Shown piece by piece: positions 20,491 through 34,864 of a stretch of DNA of 64,000 nucleotides (position 1 is the first letter of the stretch; every line of letters starts with the position of its first letter). The DNA comes from Phreatobacter cathodiphilus (GTDB lineage: Bacteria > Pseudomonadota > Alphaproteobacteria > Rhizobiales > Phreatobacteraceae). The translations under genes and the position numbers were made by a program. The notes under the pieces are model-generated. The model was given only the letters and a program-made list of their open reading frames with translations, ran no database searches and was not told the DNA's origin. The DNA is taken from assembly GCF_003008515.1 (NCBI RefSeq), contig NZ_CP027668.1:2596001-2660000 (forward strand). Reading direction: 5' to 3'.

Positions 20491-21786
20491 ATGACCGTGG
20501 CCGGGTTGCAGCGATTGGTTTTGTGGGCATGCCTCGCCCTGGCGGCGGGCTCCGCCCTGCCGGCGCTCGCTCCCGAGGCCCATGCCCAGTCGTCCTATGT
20601 CGACGACCGCTATCCGCATCTCTTCGCCCCGCGCGACCAGCGCCCCCGTATCATCACCGTTCCGCAGGGGTCGCGTCCCTCGGCGCCGCGCGCCGCGCGG
20701 CCGTCCGAGTCGGTCCGCCCGCCGCGCGACCAGGCGGCGGCGCCCCCTGCCGCGGCGACTGATCCCGCCGCCCCCGCCGCCGCGCCCTCAGGCCCCACCA
20801 CCTTCGTCCTCGTCATGGGCGACAATCTCGCGGAATGGCTGGCCTATGGGCTGGAGGAAGCCTTCGAGGACGTCCCCGAGCTGGGGGTGGTGGACAAGAC
20901 CCGCCTGTCCTCCGGCCTCACCCGGCCCGAATTCCACGACTGGGTGCGCGCCGTGCCGGAGACGCTCGCCGGCCAGGAGAAAGTCGACTTCATCGTCATG
21001 ATGCTCGGCTCCAACGACCGCCAGTCGATCCGGATCGAGCGCGACTCCATCGATCCCGACAACGAGCGCTGGCGCGGCCTCTATGCCGAGCGGGTCGACC
21101 AGGTGATGCAGGCGATGAAGGCGCGCGGCGTGCCGGTCTACTGGGTGGGCGTGCCGCCGCTGCGCGGCCAGCGCACCTCGGCGCACATGCAGCTCCTCAA
21201 CGCCATCTACAAGGAGCGGGCGGAGAAGAACGGCGTCAACTTCGTCGACGTCTGGAACGGCTTCATCGACGAGCACGGCGCCTATACCCAGTTCGGCCCG
21301 GACTTCGCCGGCCAGATCCGCCGCCTGCGCACCGCCGACGGCGTGCATTTCACCGTCGCCGGCGCCCGCAAGCTCGCCCTCTTCCTCGAGCAGGACCTGC
21401 GCCGCGACCTGCTCGGGCGGATCACCCCGGCCCTGCCCTCCGGCGGCACGGACCCGGCCGGCCAGCCGCAGGCGGCGCTGCCCGATGCGCCGCTGCCGGT
21501 GGCGCCGCGCCCCGCCGCGGGGCCGGTCCTCACCCTGCACGGCACGCCGACCCTGCCCGCCGGTGTCGCCGCCGCCCCGGCCGCATCCGAACCCGCCCAG
21601 CTCGCCGGCGCCGCCGGCGCCCGTCCGCCGGCCGGCATCGCCGCCTCGGTCCTGGTGCGCGGCGAGGCGCCGCCCGCCGTCGCCGGCCGGATCGACGACT
21701 TCCGCTGGCCCCGCACGCCCGCCCCGGCAGCGCCCGCAGCAGCTCCCGCGGGCGCGCCTCCGGCCCCCCAGGCCCCGCGGCCATAG
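20491..21786 (+). CDS. DUF459 (SGNH-like) exported protein with altered nucleophile position
   Basis: The 431-residue protein has a signal peptide (to about AHAQ), a Pro/Ala-rich linker, an SGNH-like domain (about 105-310) and a long Pro/Ala-rich tail. Block I, normally GDS, reads MGDNLAEW, so Asn stands where the catalytic Ser belongs. Block III (MLGSNDRQ) and the DGVHFT block with Asp and His are kept. The ATG follows GGAGAG. It may bind rather than hydrolyse an ester, for instance an acetylated glycan; this is inference. Confidence 0.8.
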   Translation: MTVAGLQRLVLWACLALAAGSALPALAPEAHAQSSYVDDRYPHLFAPRDQRPRIITVPQGSRPSAPRAARPSESVRPPRDQAAAPPAAATDPAAPAAAPSGPTTFVLVMGDNLAEWLAYGLEEAFEDVPELGVVDKTRLSSGLTRPEFHDWVRAVPETLAGQEKVDFIVMMLGSNDRQSIRIERDSIDPDNERWRGLYAERVDQVMQAMKARGVPVYWVGVPPLRGQRTSAHMQLLNAIYKERAEKNGVNFVDVWNGFIDEHGAYTQFGPDFAGQIRRLRTADGVHFTVAGARKLALFLEQDLRRDLLGRITPALPSGGTDPAGQPQAALPDAPLPVAPRPAAGPVLTLHGTPTLPAGVAAAPAASEPAQLAGAAGARPPAGIAASVLVRGEAPPAVAGRIDDFRWPRTPAPAAPAAAPAGAPPAPQAPRP

Positions 21787-22106
21787 TCATAAAATTGCGC
21801 GGAGATCGGAGATTTTATCCATTTCGACCGGCCTTGCGCGGGGCACGGCAATAAACATGATCCCATCCCGGCCTGCGGGACGTATTGGCGCTTGTGCGGC
21901 TCTTTGAAATCTGTCAAATAACGGCTTGAGAAAGGTCAGCATCGCTGCCCTATCCAGAATGACCCCGGAACAGGGGCGTCGGGGAGGACGTGAGGCCCCG
22001 AGTTTGCATGCCGGACCGGTTGCGGATGTCCTCCGTCGCCAGTGCCGGCTTCCCGTGTCACGATCGAGGGCACGAACCGCGGCGCGCGCGCCGCAGAACG
22101 AGGTGG
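21787..22106 (+). other. Intergenic region upstream of gltB
   Basis: No gene is seen in these 320 bases. The stretch is locally AT-richer (around 21790-21960) and includes TTTGA/TCAAA half-sites at about 21903-21918 that could be promoter or operator. A small CCCCGGAACAGGGG hairpin follows near 21962. The gltB promoter is presumably here. Confidence 0.5.
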
Positions 22107-26867
<4,761 letters not shown>

Positions 26868-26871
26868 GACA

Positions 26872-28290
<1,419 letters not shown>

Positions 28291-28354
28291 GCGGCGGGGA
28301 CGGCTCGACGGTCCTGTCCGTCTGAATGCCCCGTGGAGCCAGATCCCGAAGGAT

Positions 28355-28393
28355 CCCCACCCTTACCCTCCCCGCTACGCGGGGAGGGAGACC
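28355..28393 (+). repeat. Intergenic repeat element, copy A (with hairpin)
   Basis: Part of the 481-base gltD-threonine aldolase spacer (28291-28771), which holds no gene. The element runs from CCCCACCC to GAGGGAGACC and contains a perfect 10-bp hairpin CCCTCCCCGC/GCGGGGAGGG with a 3-base loop (28366-28388). A second copy in inverse orientation lies at 28495-28535. As the first structure after gltD it may also stop transcription. Confidence 0.7.
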
Positions 28394-28494
28394 TCTGCCT
28401 CGCGCCTTCTCTGAGGGGTCGAGCCTGGCCCAGCTGCCAAGCGCTCTCTTCGGCTGGGCGAGCCTCCTGATCTGACGTCAAGCCGCGACATCAT

Positions 28495-28535
28495 GGTCTC
28501 CCTCCCCTCGCCAGAGGGAAGGGTGCGGGTGGGGC
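28495..28535 (-). repeat. Intergenic repeat element, copy B (inverted)
   Basis: Read on the minus strand this copy runs CCCCACCCGCACCC to GGGGAGGGAGACC. It shares both ends with copy A at 28355-28393, but its hairpin is interrupted by a different loop region. The two copies face each other about 100 bp apart, the arrangement of mobile palindromic intergenic repeats. Confidence 0.6.
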
Positions 28536-28593
28536 ATTTGGTTCGCCCTCCAGCAGAAGACCCATTGGGGGTCGGCTGCGCCGTTTCCTCCAC

Positions 28594-28624
28594 CGTCATG
28601 CCTGGGTTCATCCCGGGCATGACG
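28594..28624. repeat. CGTCATGCC-type intergenic palindrome
   Basis: CGTCATGCC and GGCATGACG form perfect 9-bp arms, extended inward by one mismatch and GGG/CCC, around TTCAT. Palindromes with GTCATGCCCGGG-like arms are, to my knowledge, abundant between genes of Bradyrhizobium, Bosea and relatives. Confidence 0.65.
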
Positions 28625-28771
28625 CGGAAAGGGCGGCATTCCGTTCCGGCGGTCGAGCGCCCCACGATCCTCACCTCTCCCCACACCCCGCTCATGCGCC
28701 CTTCCCCCTTGCGGCGGAAGGCCTGACCGGCTTGTGATGGGTCAGCATCTCATCGACATCCGGAGCCCTGC

Positions 28772-29851
28772 ATGTTCTTCGCCAGCGACAACGGCCTCGG
28801 CGCCTCCGACAAGGTCATGCAGGCGATCGCCGCCGCCAACGGCGGGGCGCGCCTCGGCTACGGCAACGACGACGCGACCAAGGCCGTGGTGCAGAAGCTC
28901 TGCGACCTCTTCGAGCGCGATGTCGGCGTCTACATGGTCGCCACCGGCACGGCGGCCAACGGCCTCGCCCTCTCCACGTTGACCCCGCCCTGGGGCATCG
29001 TGCTCTGCCACGAGGAGAGCCACGTCATCGAGGACGAGTGCTGCGGGCCGGAGTTCTTCACCGGCGGCGCCAAGCTCGTCGGCATTCCCGGCCGCGGCGC
29101 CAAGATCACCGCGCAGGCGCTGGAGGCCGCGATCGCCGGCCTCGGCCGCCGCGTGCCGCACAACGCGCCGATCCACGCCCTCTCCATCACCCAGTCGACC
29201 GAGCTCGGCCAGGTCTATTCCGTCGCCGAGGTGACGGCGCTCTCATCCATCGCCAAGAGCCACGGCCTCGGCGTCCACATGGACGGCGCGCGTTTCGCCA
29301 ATGCCGTGGCCGCCCTCGGCTGCTCGCCGGCCGAGATCACCTGGAAGGCCGGCGTCGACGTGCTCTCCTTCGGCACCACCAAGGGCGGCGGCCTCGCCTG
29401 CGAGGCGCTGATCTATTTCGATCCCGCGAAGAGCGCCGAAATGGTCCGCCGCCGCATGCGCGCCGGCCATCTCCTCTCCAAGCACCGCTTCCTCGCCGCC
29501 CAGATGGAGGCCTTCCTCGACGGCGGCCACTGGCTCGACCTCGCCCGCGACGCCAACCGCGCCGCGGCGCGCCTCGCCGATGGGCTCGCCGCCATTCCCG
29601 GCATCCGCCTGCCGCTGAAGCCCGAGGCCAACGGTCTCTTCCCCATCTTCCGGCAGGAGATCGTCGACGCGCTGAAGGCCGAGGGCGCCGCCTTCTATCC
29701 CTGGCCGGACAAGGGCCTGCCGGAGGCCGAGCGCGCCCGCCCGGGCGAGGTCATGATGCGCCTCGTCACCTCCTTCGCCACGCGGGACGAGGACATCGAC
29801 CGCTTCCTCGCGGTGGCGGCCCGCGCCGCCGCCCCCCTCGCGGCGGAGTGA
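28772..29851 (+). CDS. Low-specificity L-threonine aldolase
   Basis: The 359-residue PLP enzyme of the beta-eliminating lyase group cleaves threonine to glycine and acetaldehyde. The PLP lysine is in SFGTTKGGGLACEA. The cofactor-stacking HEESHVIEDECCGPEFF and the metal/PLP Asp region GVHMDGARFANAV are as in the family, and length is normal. It stands alone after the repeat-rich spacer; the symbol ltaE would fit but specificity is not proven. Confidence 0.88.
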   Translation: MFFASDNGLGASDKVMQAIAAANGGARLGYGNDDATKAVVQKLCDLFERDVGVYMVATGTAANGLALSTLTPPWGIVLCHEESHVIEDECCGPEFFTGGAKLVGIPGRGAKITAQALEAAIAGLGRRVPHNAPIHALSITQSTELGQVYSVAEVTALSSIAKSHGLGVHMDGARFANAVAALGCSPAEITWKAGVDVLSFGTTKGGGLACEALIYFDPAKSAEMVRRRMRAGHLLSKHRFLAAQMEAFLDGGHWLDLARDANRAAARLADGLAAIPGIRLPLKPEANGLFPIFRQEIVDALKAEGAAFYPWPDKGLPEAERARPGEVMMRLVTSFATRDEDIDRFLAVAARAAAPLAAE

Positions 29852-29951
29852 GCGCAACCGACAAGAAGCGACACGCGCCCGCCCTGAAATCGCCGTTCTC
29901 CTTGCCGAAACCTTATGCTCGGGGCTCGAGGGGGAAGAAGGACACGATCGC

Positions 29952-31160
29952 GTGCGCCATTCACTGTTCATGACGGCGGCGGCCGCCGCCCTCGCCACCG
30001 GTCTCGGCCAGGCTTCCGCGGGACCGCTCGCCGCGGGGATCGCCGCCGCGCCCGCTCCCGCCGCCGCCGTCCAGGTGCAATACTGGGGCGGCTGGGGCCC
30101 GCCGCGCGTCTACGACTACGACGACGAGCCGCCGGTCTATCGCCGCCGCTACGTCGTGCCGGAGGTCGAGGACGTCCTGCCGGCCTCCGAAGCCATCGCC
30201 ATCGCCCGGTCCATGGGCTACCGCGCCATCAGCCGGCCGCGCCTCGCCGGCCGTGTCTGGGTCGTCGAGACCGTGGGTGGCGCCGGCCAGCGCGCCCGCG
30301 TCACCATCCACGCCTATACCGGCGCGCCCATCAACATCCGCGAGCTGGAGCCCGGCGGCCAGCGCTTCCCCACCCCGCCCGTCTGGTCCGACGAGCGGCC
30401 GAGCTTCGGCGACGCCCCGCGCCCGCCGCTCCAGCGCGAGGGCCGGCTCGATCCCGACGGCCTCGAGCGTCCGGAGCGCCCGGCCCGCCCGGCGCCCAAC
30501 ATCACCGCCCGCGTCGTGCCGGTGCCGACGCCGCGACCGAACATCGACGGCGACCTGACGCCGCGCCCGCAGGTGGTCCCGCCGGTGCCGCCGGTGGCCC
30601 AGCCTCCCGCCGCCGAGACGCCAGCCGCGCCGCCGCCGGCGGCGAGCCTGCCGCGCCGTGTCGATCCGCCGGCGGCCCCGCCCTCGCCGCTGAGCGTCCA
30701 GCCGACCCAGCCCTTCACGCCGCCTGCCGCCACCCCGCCGCAGGCGGAGCAGCCGGCACCCGAGCCGCCGACCGCGGCGCTACCGCCTCAGGCCGAGCCC
30801 CCGGCGCCCACGCCCCCTGCCCCGCAGGTGGGGCCGGCTCCGCCCGCCGTCGCCGCGCCCGAGGCCCCGGCCCCGGACGCTCCCGCCCCGGCCGCCTCTC
30901 TCCCGCAGGCCGTGCCCGATCCGATGCCGGCCGCCCCGGCGGCTCCCACCGTGGACCCCTCGGCCGTGCCGTCCGTTCCGGCCGAGCCGCAGCGCAGCGA
31001 GACTGCTCCCTCCGCCGAAACCGCGCAGAAGCCCGGCGAGAGCGAGGGCGTGCTGATCGACGGCCGTTTCCTCGGCCCCAACGGCGAACAATTGCCGCCC
31101 ACCGGCGGCCCGGCCGCCACCCCCGGCGTGCGCCAGGTGACGCCCCCGTCGTCGAACTGA
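29952..31160 (+). CDS. Exported protein with PepSY-like region and long Pro/Ala-rich tail
   Basis: The protein (402 residues) has a signal peptide, a Tyr-rich patch (WGGWGPPRVYDYDDEPPVYRR), a PepSY-like segment (SEAIAIARSMGYRAISRPR to AYTGAPINIRE, about 75-130) and more than 200 residues of Pro/Ala-rich low complexity. The tail ends in EGVLIDGRFLGPNG and then PSSN. The GTG at 29952 is preferred: it follows GAAGGA and supplies the positive start of the signal peptide; the ATG 18 bases later does not. Role unknown; the tail may span the envelope. Confidence 0.75.
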   Translation: MRHSLFMTAAAAALATGLGQASAGPLAAGIAAAPAPAAAVQVQYWGGWGPPRVYDYDDEPPVYRRRYVVPEVEDVLPASEAIAIARSMGYRAISRPRLAGRVWVVETVGGAGQRARVTIHAYTGAPINIRELEPGGQRFPTPPVWSDERPSFGDAPRPPLQREGRLDPDGLERPERPARPAPNITARVVPVPTPRPNIDGDLTPRPQVVPPVPPVAQPPAAETPAAPPPAASLPRRVDPPAAPPSPLSVQPTQPFTPPAATPPQAEQPAPEPPTAALPPQAEPPAPTPPAPQVGPAPPAVAAPEAPAPDAPAPAASLPQAVPDPMPAAPAAPTVDPSAVPSVPAEPQRSETAPSAETAQKPGESEGVLIDGRFLGPNGEQLPPTGGPAATPGVRQVTPPSSN

Positions 31161-31187
31161 CGATCCCGACGTCCCGCCCCACGACGA

Positions 31188-31217
31188 AACGCCCCGGTGA
31201 TGCCTCACCGGGGCGTT
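31188..31217. terminator. Bidirectional hairpin terminator
   Basis: A perfect 13-bp stem AACGCCCCGGTGA/TCACCGGGGCGTT with a 4-base loop lies between the convergent Pro-rich protein and hsp20 genes. Confidence 0.7.
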
Positions 31218-31272
31218 CGTGCATCTCAGGAGGGGCCGTTGGAGGGCGGCCCTGCCGTCATTCCGATGCGGG

Positions 31273-31749
31273 TCAGGCGGCCTGGCGGTTCGCCGAGCTC
31301 TCGATCACCCGCGGCGCGGCGCCGCCGTTGATCGGGATCTGCCGGGGCTTCATGGCCTCCGGAATCTCGCGGACGAGATCGACGTGAAGCAGGCCGTGGT
31401 CGAGGGCGGCGCCCTTCACCGAGACGTGGTCGGCGAGCTGGAAGCGGCGCTCGAAGGCGCGCGCGGCGATGCCCTGGTGGAGATAGTCGGGCTTCGCCTC
31501 GGCCTCGCCGGCCGTCTTCTCGCCGCGGATGGTCAGCGCCTGCTCCTTGACCTCGATGGAGAGGTCCTTGTCGGTGAAGCCGGCGACCGCGACGGTGATG
31601 CGATAGGCGTTCTCGCCCGTGCGCTCGATGTTGTAGGGCGGATAGGTCGGCGAGGGAGCCTCGAGGCCGGACGCCTGGTCCAGCATGGAGAAGAGGCGGT
31701 CGAAACCGACGGTCGAGCGATAGAGCGGAGCAAGATCGAAGCTGCGCAT
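31273..31749 (-). CDS. Small heat-shock protein (Hsp20/IbpA type)
   Basis: The 158-residue chaperone has the short N-terminus of class A rhizobial sHsps (MRSFDLAPLYRSTVGFDRLF). Its alpha-crystallin domain starts at YPPYNIER and contains GLLHVDLVREIPE, and the C-terminal IxI motif is IPI. It holds unfolded proteins during heat stress. The start at 31749 follows AGGAGGA, and its leader forms a ROSE thermometer (31750-31838). Confidence 0.94.
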   Translation of the reverse strand: MRSFDLAPLYRSTVGFDRLFSMLDQASGLEAPSPTYPPYNIERTGENAYRITVAVAGFTDKDLSIEVKEQALTIRGEKTAGEAEAKPDYLHQGIAARAFERRFQLADHVSVKGAALDHGLLHVDLVREIPEAMKPRQIPINGGAAPRVIESSANRQAA

Positions 31750-31838
31750 GGGATGTCCTCCTTCAAGCGACACCAGAGTTGCGGCCCGCCGGCACGGCCG
31801 GGCCTGTCGTGACGTGCAGCCGCGTCGGGCCTGCACGA
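31750..31838 (-). promoter_or_regulatory. ROSE-type RNA thermometer in the hsp20 leader
   Basis: Reading toward the ATG, the leader folds into GC stems GTGCAG/CTGCAC and GGCCCG/CGGGCC. A last hairpin (31754-31772) has UCGCU (31766-31770) pairing with AGGA (31756-31759) of the ribosome site and leaves a bulged G, closed by UGU/ACA with a GAAG loop. The U(U/C)GCU-AGGA pairing with bulged G just before a small heat-shock gene is the diagnostic of ROSE elements. Confidence 0.8.
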
Positions 31839-31844
31839 GACCAG

Positions 31845-31873
31845 AGTTAGGAACGCTATTCGGGCCGCGCAAG
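31845..31873 (-). promoter_or_regulatory. Candidate hsp20 promoter
   Basis: On the minus strand TTGCGC (31868-31873) and TAACTC (31845-31850) are separated by exactly 17 bp. Transcription would start near 31838, giving the leader that contains the ROSE fold. No clear sigma-32 site is seen. Confidence 0.45.
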
Positions 31874-32010
31874 AGGGCCTGCGGCAAGCTTCACCGGATG
31901 AAGATCGGGTGAATGGAGGCTTCCGGGGCGGTTCAGCCGCCGGCGCGCAATCTCTCCCCAAGATGGCCGTGGCCTCATTCCACGGCAGACCGGGATCGGG
32001 ACAGACCCGC

Positions 32011-32436
32011 ATGGCCCAGATGACCTCCACCTTCGCCTCGGGCGCGCTGCGCCTCTCGGGCCGCGCGCCGCGCGCCACCTTCCTGCCGGGCCTCGCCCTC
32101 GGGGCGCTCGCCGGCTCCGTCGGCATGGCGCTCCTTGTCGCCGTGATCGCCTGCACCAGCGGCCACGCGCGGGCCGAGGCGACCCTCTCGGCGGGCGACG
32201 TGACGGGCCGGCTCTCCGCCCGCGGCTATGCCGTCAGCGAGCCGCCGGTGCGGCGCGGCAGCACCTATCTCGCCCATGGCAGCGACAAGCACGGCCAGCG
32301 GCTGCGGCTGGTGATGGACGCCCGCAACGGCGAGATCATCGGCCTCAGGGTGATCGGCGAACGCCGTGCGCCGCGCCGCGCCGCGTCCTGGCGGGCCTGG
32401 ACGGAACGGGCGGCGACCGCATCCGCGCCGCAGTGA
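32011..32436 (+). CDS. Small membrane-anchored/exported protein, PepSY-like
   Basis: The 141-residue product has one long hydrophobic segment (about 28-50, FLPGLALGALAGSVGMALLVAVIA) ending in a possible cleavage site HARAE, then about 65 residues. GDVTGRLSARGYAVSEPPVRRGSTYLAH and VMDARNGEIIGLRVI resemble a single PepSY-like repeat. The ATG at 32011 is chosen because earlier in-frame starts add a tail that fits no signal peptide. Function unknown. Confidence 0.6.
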   Translation: MAQMTSTFASGALRLSGRAPRATFLPGLALGALAGSVGMALLVAVIACTSGHARAEATLSAGDVTGRLSARGYAVSEPPVRRGSTYLAHGSDKHGQRLRLVMDARNGEIIGLRVIGERRAPRRAASWRAWTERAATASAPQ

Positions 32437-32512
32437 TCCGCCCGCAACATCGACGTTGCGGAAGCGGCCCGATTGCCGAACAATTGCGGCAACGACAACA
32501 GAGGAGATCCCC

Positions 32513-32890
32513 GTGAGACGGCTCGTCCTTGCCATGGCAGCCCTGGCTGCCGCGCCGGCCCTTGCCGGGGCCATGCCGCTTGCCCCGCTCCCGCCCGTCG
32601 GGTCGGGCTATGTGGTGCCGGTCCAGGGCTGTGGCCCGCCCGTGCGCGGCGTCTACACCGACGCGCTGAGCGGCGTGCAGACCGAATACTGGCGGCCCCG
32701 CCCCTGCCCGCCCGGATACGGTCGCGGCGGCTGGGACGAGGGGCCGCGCCGCGGCTGGCGCGACGATGGCGGCTATCGCCCCCCGCCGCGCCGGTCCTAC
32801 GACGACGGCGGCTACCGCCCGCGCCGTCCGCCGGCACCCGGCTGGGAGCGCGATCCCTATACCGGCCGCGACATGCGCATCCTGCGCTGA
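32513..32890 (+). CDS. Small secreted Gly/Arg/Tyr-rich protein
   Basis: The 125-residue protein has a signal peptide (RRLVLAMAALAAAPALAGA) followed by a low-complexity mature part rich in Pro, Gly, Arg and Tyr, with two cysteines (QGCGPP, RPCPPG). AGAGGAGATCCCC sits ideally before the GTG at 32513, which supports this non-ATG start. No family recognised. Confidence 0.7.
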   Translation: MRRLVLAMAALAAAPALAGAMPLAPLPPVGSGYVVPVQGCGPPVRGVYTDALSGVQTEYWRPRPCPPGYGRGGWDEGPRRGWRDDGGYRPPPRRSYDDGGYRPRRPPAPGWERDPYTGRDMRILR

Positions 32891-32970
32891 ACCGCATCCG
32901 TTCAGGCGATGTTAGCGCGGCGGGGGCATGGTGATGCTCCCGCTTCGTCATTTGCGAGCCCTCGTTCCCG

Positions 32971-33921
32971 ATGGATCTGGTAGCGCTGCCCGACAGGCCG
33001 GTTCCCGCGGGCGTGCGGGCCGGCACCCTCACCACCACGGACCGCGTGCCCATCCGCTACGCGCGCTGGGAGGCGACGGGGGCGCCGCGGCGCGGCACGG
33101 TGGTCATCTGCCAGGGCCGGGCCGAGTTCATCGAGAAATATTTCGAGGTGGTGGACGAGTTGCGCGAGCGCGGCTTCGGCGTCCTCGCCTTCGACTGGCG
33201 CGGCCAGGGCGGCTCCGGGCGTCTCCTCGCCGACGGGCGCAAGGGCCATATCCGCCGCTTTTCCGACTATCAGATCGACCTCGAGGCGGTCATGGCGATC
33301 GTCGGCCTGCCCGATTGCCGGCCGCCCTTCTACGCCCTCGGCCACAGCATGGGCGGCGCCATCCTCATCGAGGCCGCCCATGACGGCCGCACCTGGTTCG
33401 ACCGCATGGTGCTGGCCGCGCCCATGGTGGCGCTCGCCCAGGTGAAGCGGCCGGGCCTCATCCGCCCCGTTCTGGCGGCCCTCAGCCTCGCCGGGCTCGG
33501 CGGCGGAATCGTTCCCGGCGGCTCGGCCCGACCCGTGGCGCTGAAGCCCTTCGAGGGCAACCCCGTCACCTCGGACCCGGTGCGCTATGCCCGTGTCGCC
33601 GCCTATGCCGAGGCCGATGCGAGGCTCGGCCTCGGCGCGCCGACCGTCGCCTGGGTCCGCGAGGCCCTCGCCGTCACCGGGCGTTTCGCCCATCCGCTCT
33701 ATACCCGCGGCATGCGCCAGCCCATGCTGATCATCGGTGCTGCCCGCGACCCCCTCGTCGACACGCCTGCCGTGGAGGACTTCGCCCACCGGCTGAAGAC
33801 CGGCGGCGTGGTGGTGGTTCCCGGCGCGCTGCACGAGCTGATGCAGGAGCGCGACGAGATCCGCAGCCAGTTCTGGGCCGCCTTCGACGCCTTCGTGCCC
33901 GGCGAGATGCCGTTCCTCTGA
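32971..33921 (+). CDS. Alpha/beta hydrolase (monoglyceride lipase/lysophospholipase-like)
   Basis: The 316-residue protein of the serine aminopeptidase S33/Hydrolase_4 group has nucleophile Ser126 in GHSMGG, an oxyanion loop QGRAEFIEKY, the Asp in GAARDPLVDT and the His in GALHELMQER. It has no signal peptide, so it likely acts on monoacyl lipids in the cytoplasm. It is convergent with the histidinol-phosphatase gene. Confidence 0.88.
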   Translation: MDLVALPDRPVPAGVRAGTLTTTDRVPIRYARWEATGAPRRGTVVICQGRAEFIEKYFEVVDELRERGFGVLAFDWRGQGGSGRLLADGRKGHIRRFSDYQIDLEAVMAIVGLPDCRPPFYALGHSMGGAILIEAAHDGRTWFDRMVLAAPMVALAQVKRPGLIRPVLAALSLAGLGGGIVPGGSARPVALKPFEGNPVTSDPVRYARVAAYAEADARLGLGAPTVAWVREALAVTGRFAHPLYTRGMRQPMLIIGAARDPLVDTPAVEDFAHRLKTGGVVVVPGALHELMQERDEIRSQFWAAFDAFVPGEMPFL

Positions 33922-33924
33922 CGC

Positions 33925-34707
33925 TCAGGCGTTGAGGATCGCCAGGGCCTGTTCGTGCACCCGCCGGTCGCCCGCGGCGACGATGCGGCCGCCGGCGCTG
34001 GCCGGGCCGCCGTCCCAGGTGGTGACGATGCCGCCGGCGCCCTCGATGATCGGCACCAGCGCGACGATGTCGTAGGGCTTGAGGCCGGCCTCCACCACGA
34101 GGTCGACATGGCCGGCCGCCAGCATGCAATAGGCGTAGCAGTCGGCGCCGTAGCGATAGGTGCGGCAGCGCGCCTCCACCGCGTCGAAGCGGCCGCGCGT
34201 CTCCGAATCGAAGAGGCGCGGCGACGTCGTCATGATGGTGGCCGCCTCCAGCCCCTCGCAGGGGCGGACCATGAGGCTGCGGTTGCCGGCGGGGCCCTCG
34301 TAGCGGGCGCCGGCACCGTCGCCCCAGAAGCGCTCGCCGATGAAGGGCTGGTGCATCATGCCGAAGACCGGCGCGCCGTGGCGGGCGAGGCCGATCAGCG
34401 TGCCCCAGACCGGAATGCCGGCGATGAAGGCCTTGGTGCCGTCGATCGGATCGAGGATCCAGACGTTCTCGGCCCCGGCGTTCTCCTCGCCATATTCCTC
34501 GCCGATGATGCCGTGGTCCGGAAAGGTGCGCTTGATCATCTGGCGCATCACCGCCTCGCCGGCCCGGTCGCCCTCGGTGACGGGGTCGAAATGGCCTAGT
34601 CCGGCCTTGTTCTCGACGCCGATGGCGGTGCGGAAGAAGGGCAGGATCGCCTCACCCGACAGGCGGGCGAGCTCGCGCACGAAGCTCTCGAAATCCACAG
34701 CGCTCAC
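33925..34707 (-). CDS. hisN: Histidinol-phosphatase, inositol-monophosphatase fold
   Basis: The 260-residue enzyme has the three IMPase metal motifs: GEEYGEE (about 70), WILDPIDGTKAF (about 88-99) and VEAGLKPYDIVAL (about 208-220). Members of this subgroup dephosphorylate histidinol phosphate in histidine synthesis; inositol phosphatase activity cannot be excluded. The ribosome site decides the start: AGGAGA lies just after an in-frame ATG at 34725 and six bases before the GTG at 34707, so the GTG is used. Confidence 0.85.
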   Translation of the reverse strand: MSAVDFESFVRELARLSGEAILPFFRTAIGVENKAGLGHFDPVTEGDRAGEAVMRQMIKRTFPDHGIIGEEYGEENAGAENVWILDPIDGTKAFIAGIPVWGTLIGLARHGAPVFGMMHQPFIGERFWGDGAGARYEGPAGNRSLMVRPCEGLEAATIMTTSPRLFDSETRGRFDAVEARCRTYRYGADCYAYCMLAAGHVDLVVEAGLKPYDIVALVPIIEGAGGIVTTWDGGPASAGGRIVAAGDRRVHEQALAILNA

Positions 34708-34864
34708 GGTTCGTCTCCTCGCCATGCAGGGGTGAGACCTATAGGCACGGGGCCGCCGGGGGGCAACCGCCCGGTTCCATGCGCCGGCGGGGTTCCTGAC
34801 GTGCCGGCGCCGCCCTTGCCGCCGGGCGGCGGCGAGGGCAGTTTCCCAGCCCCGGAGGACGACG

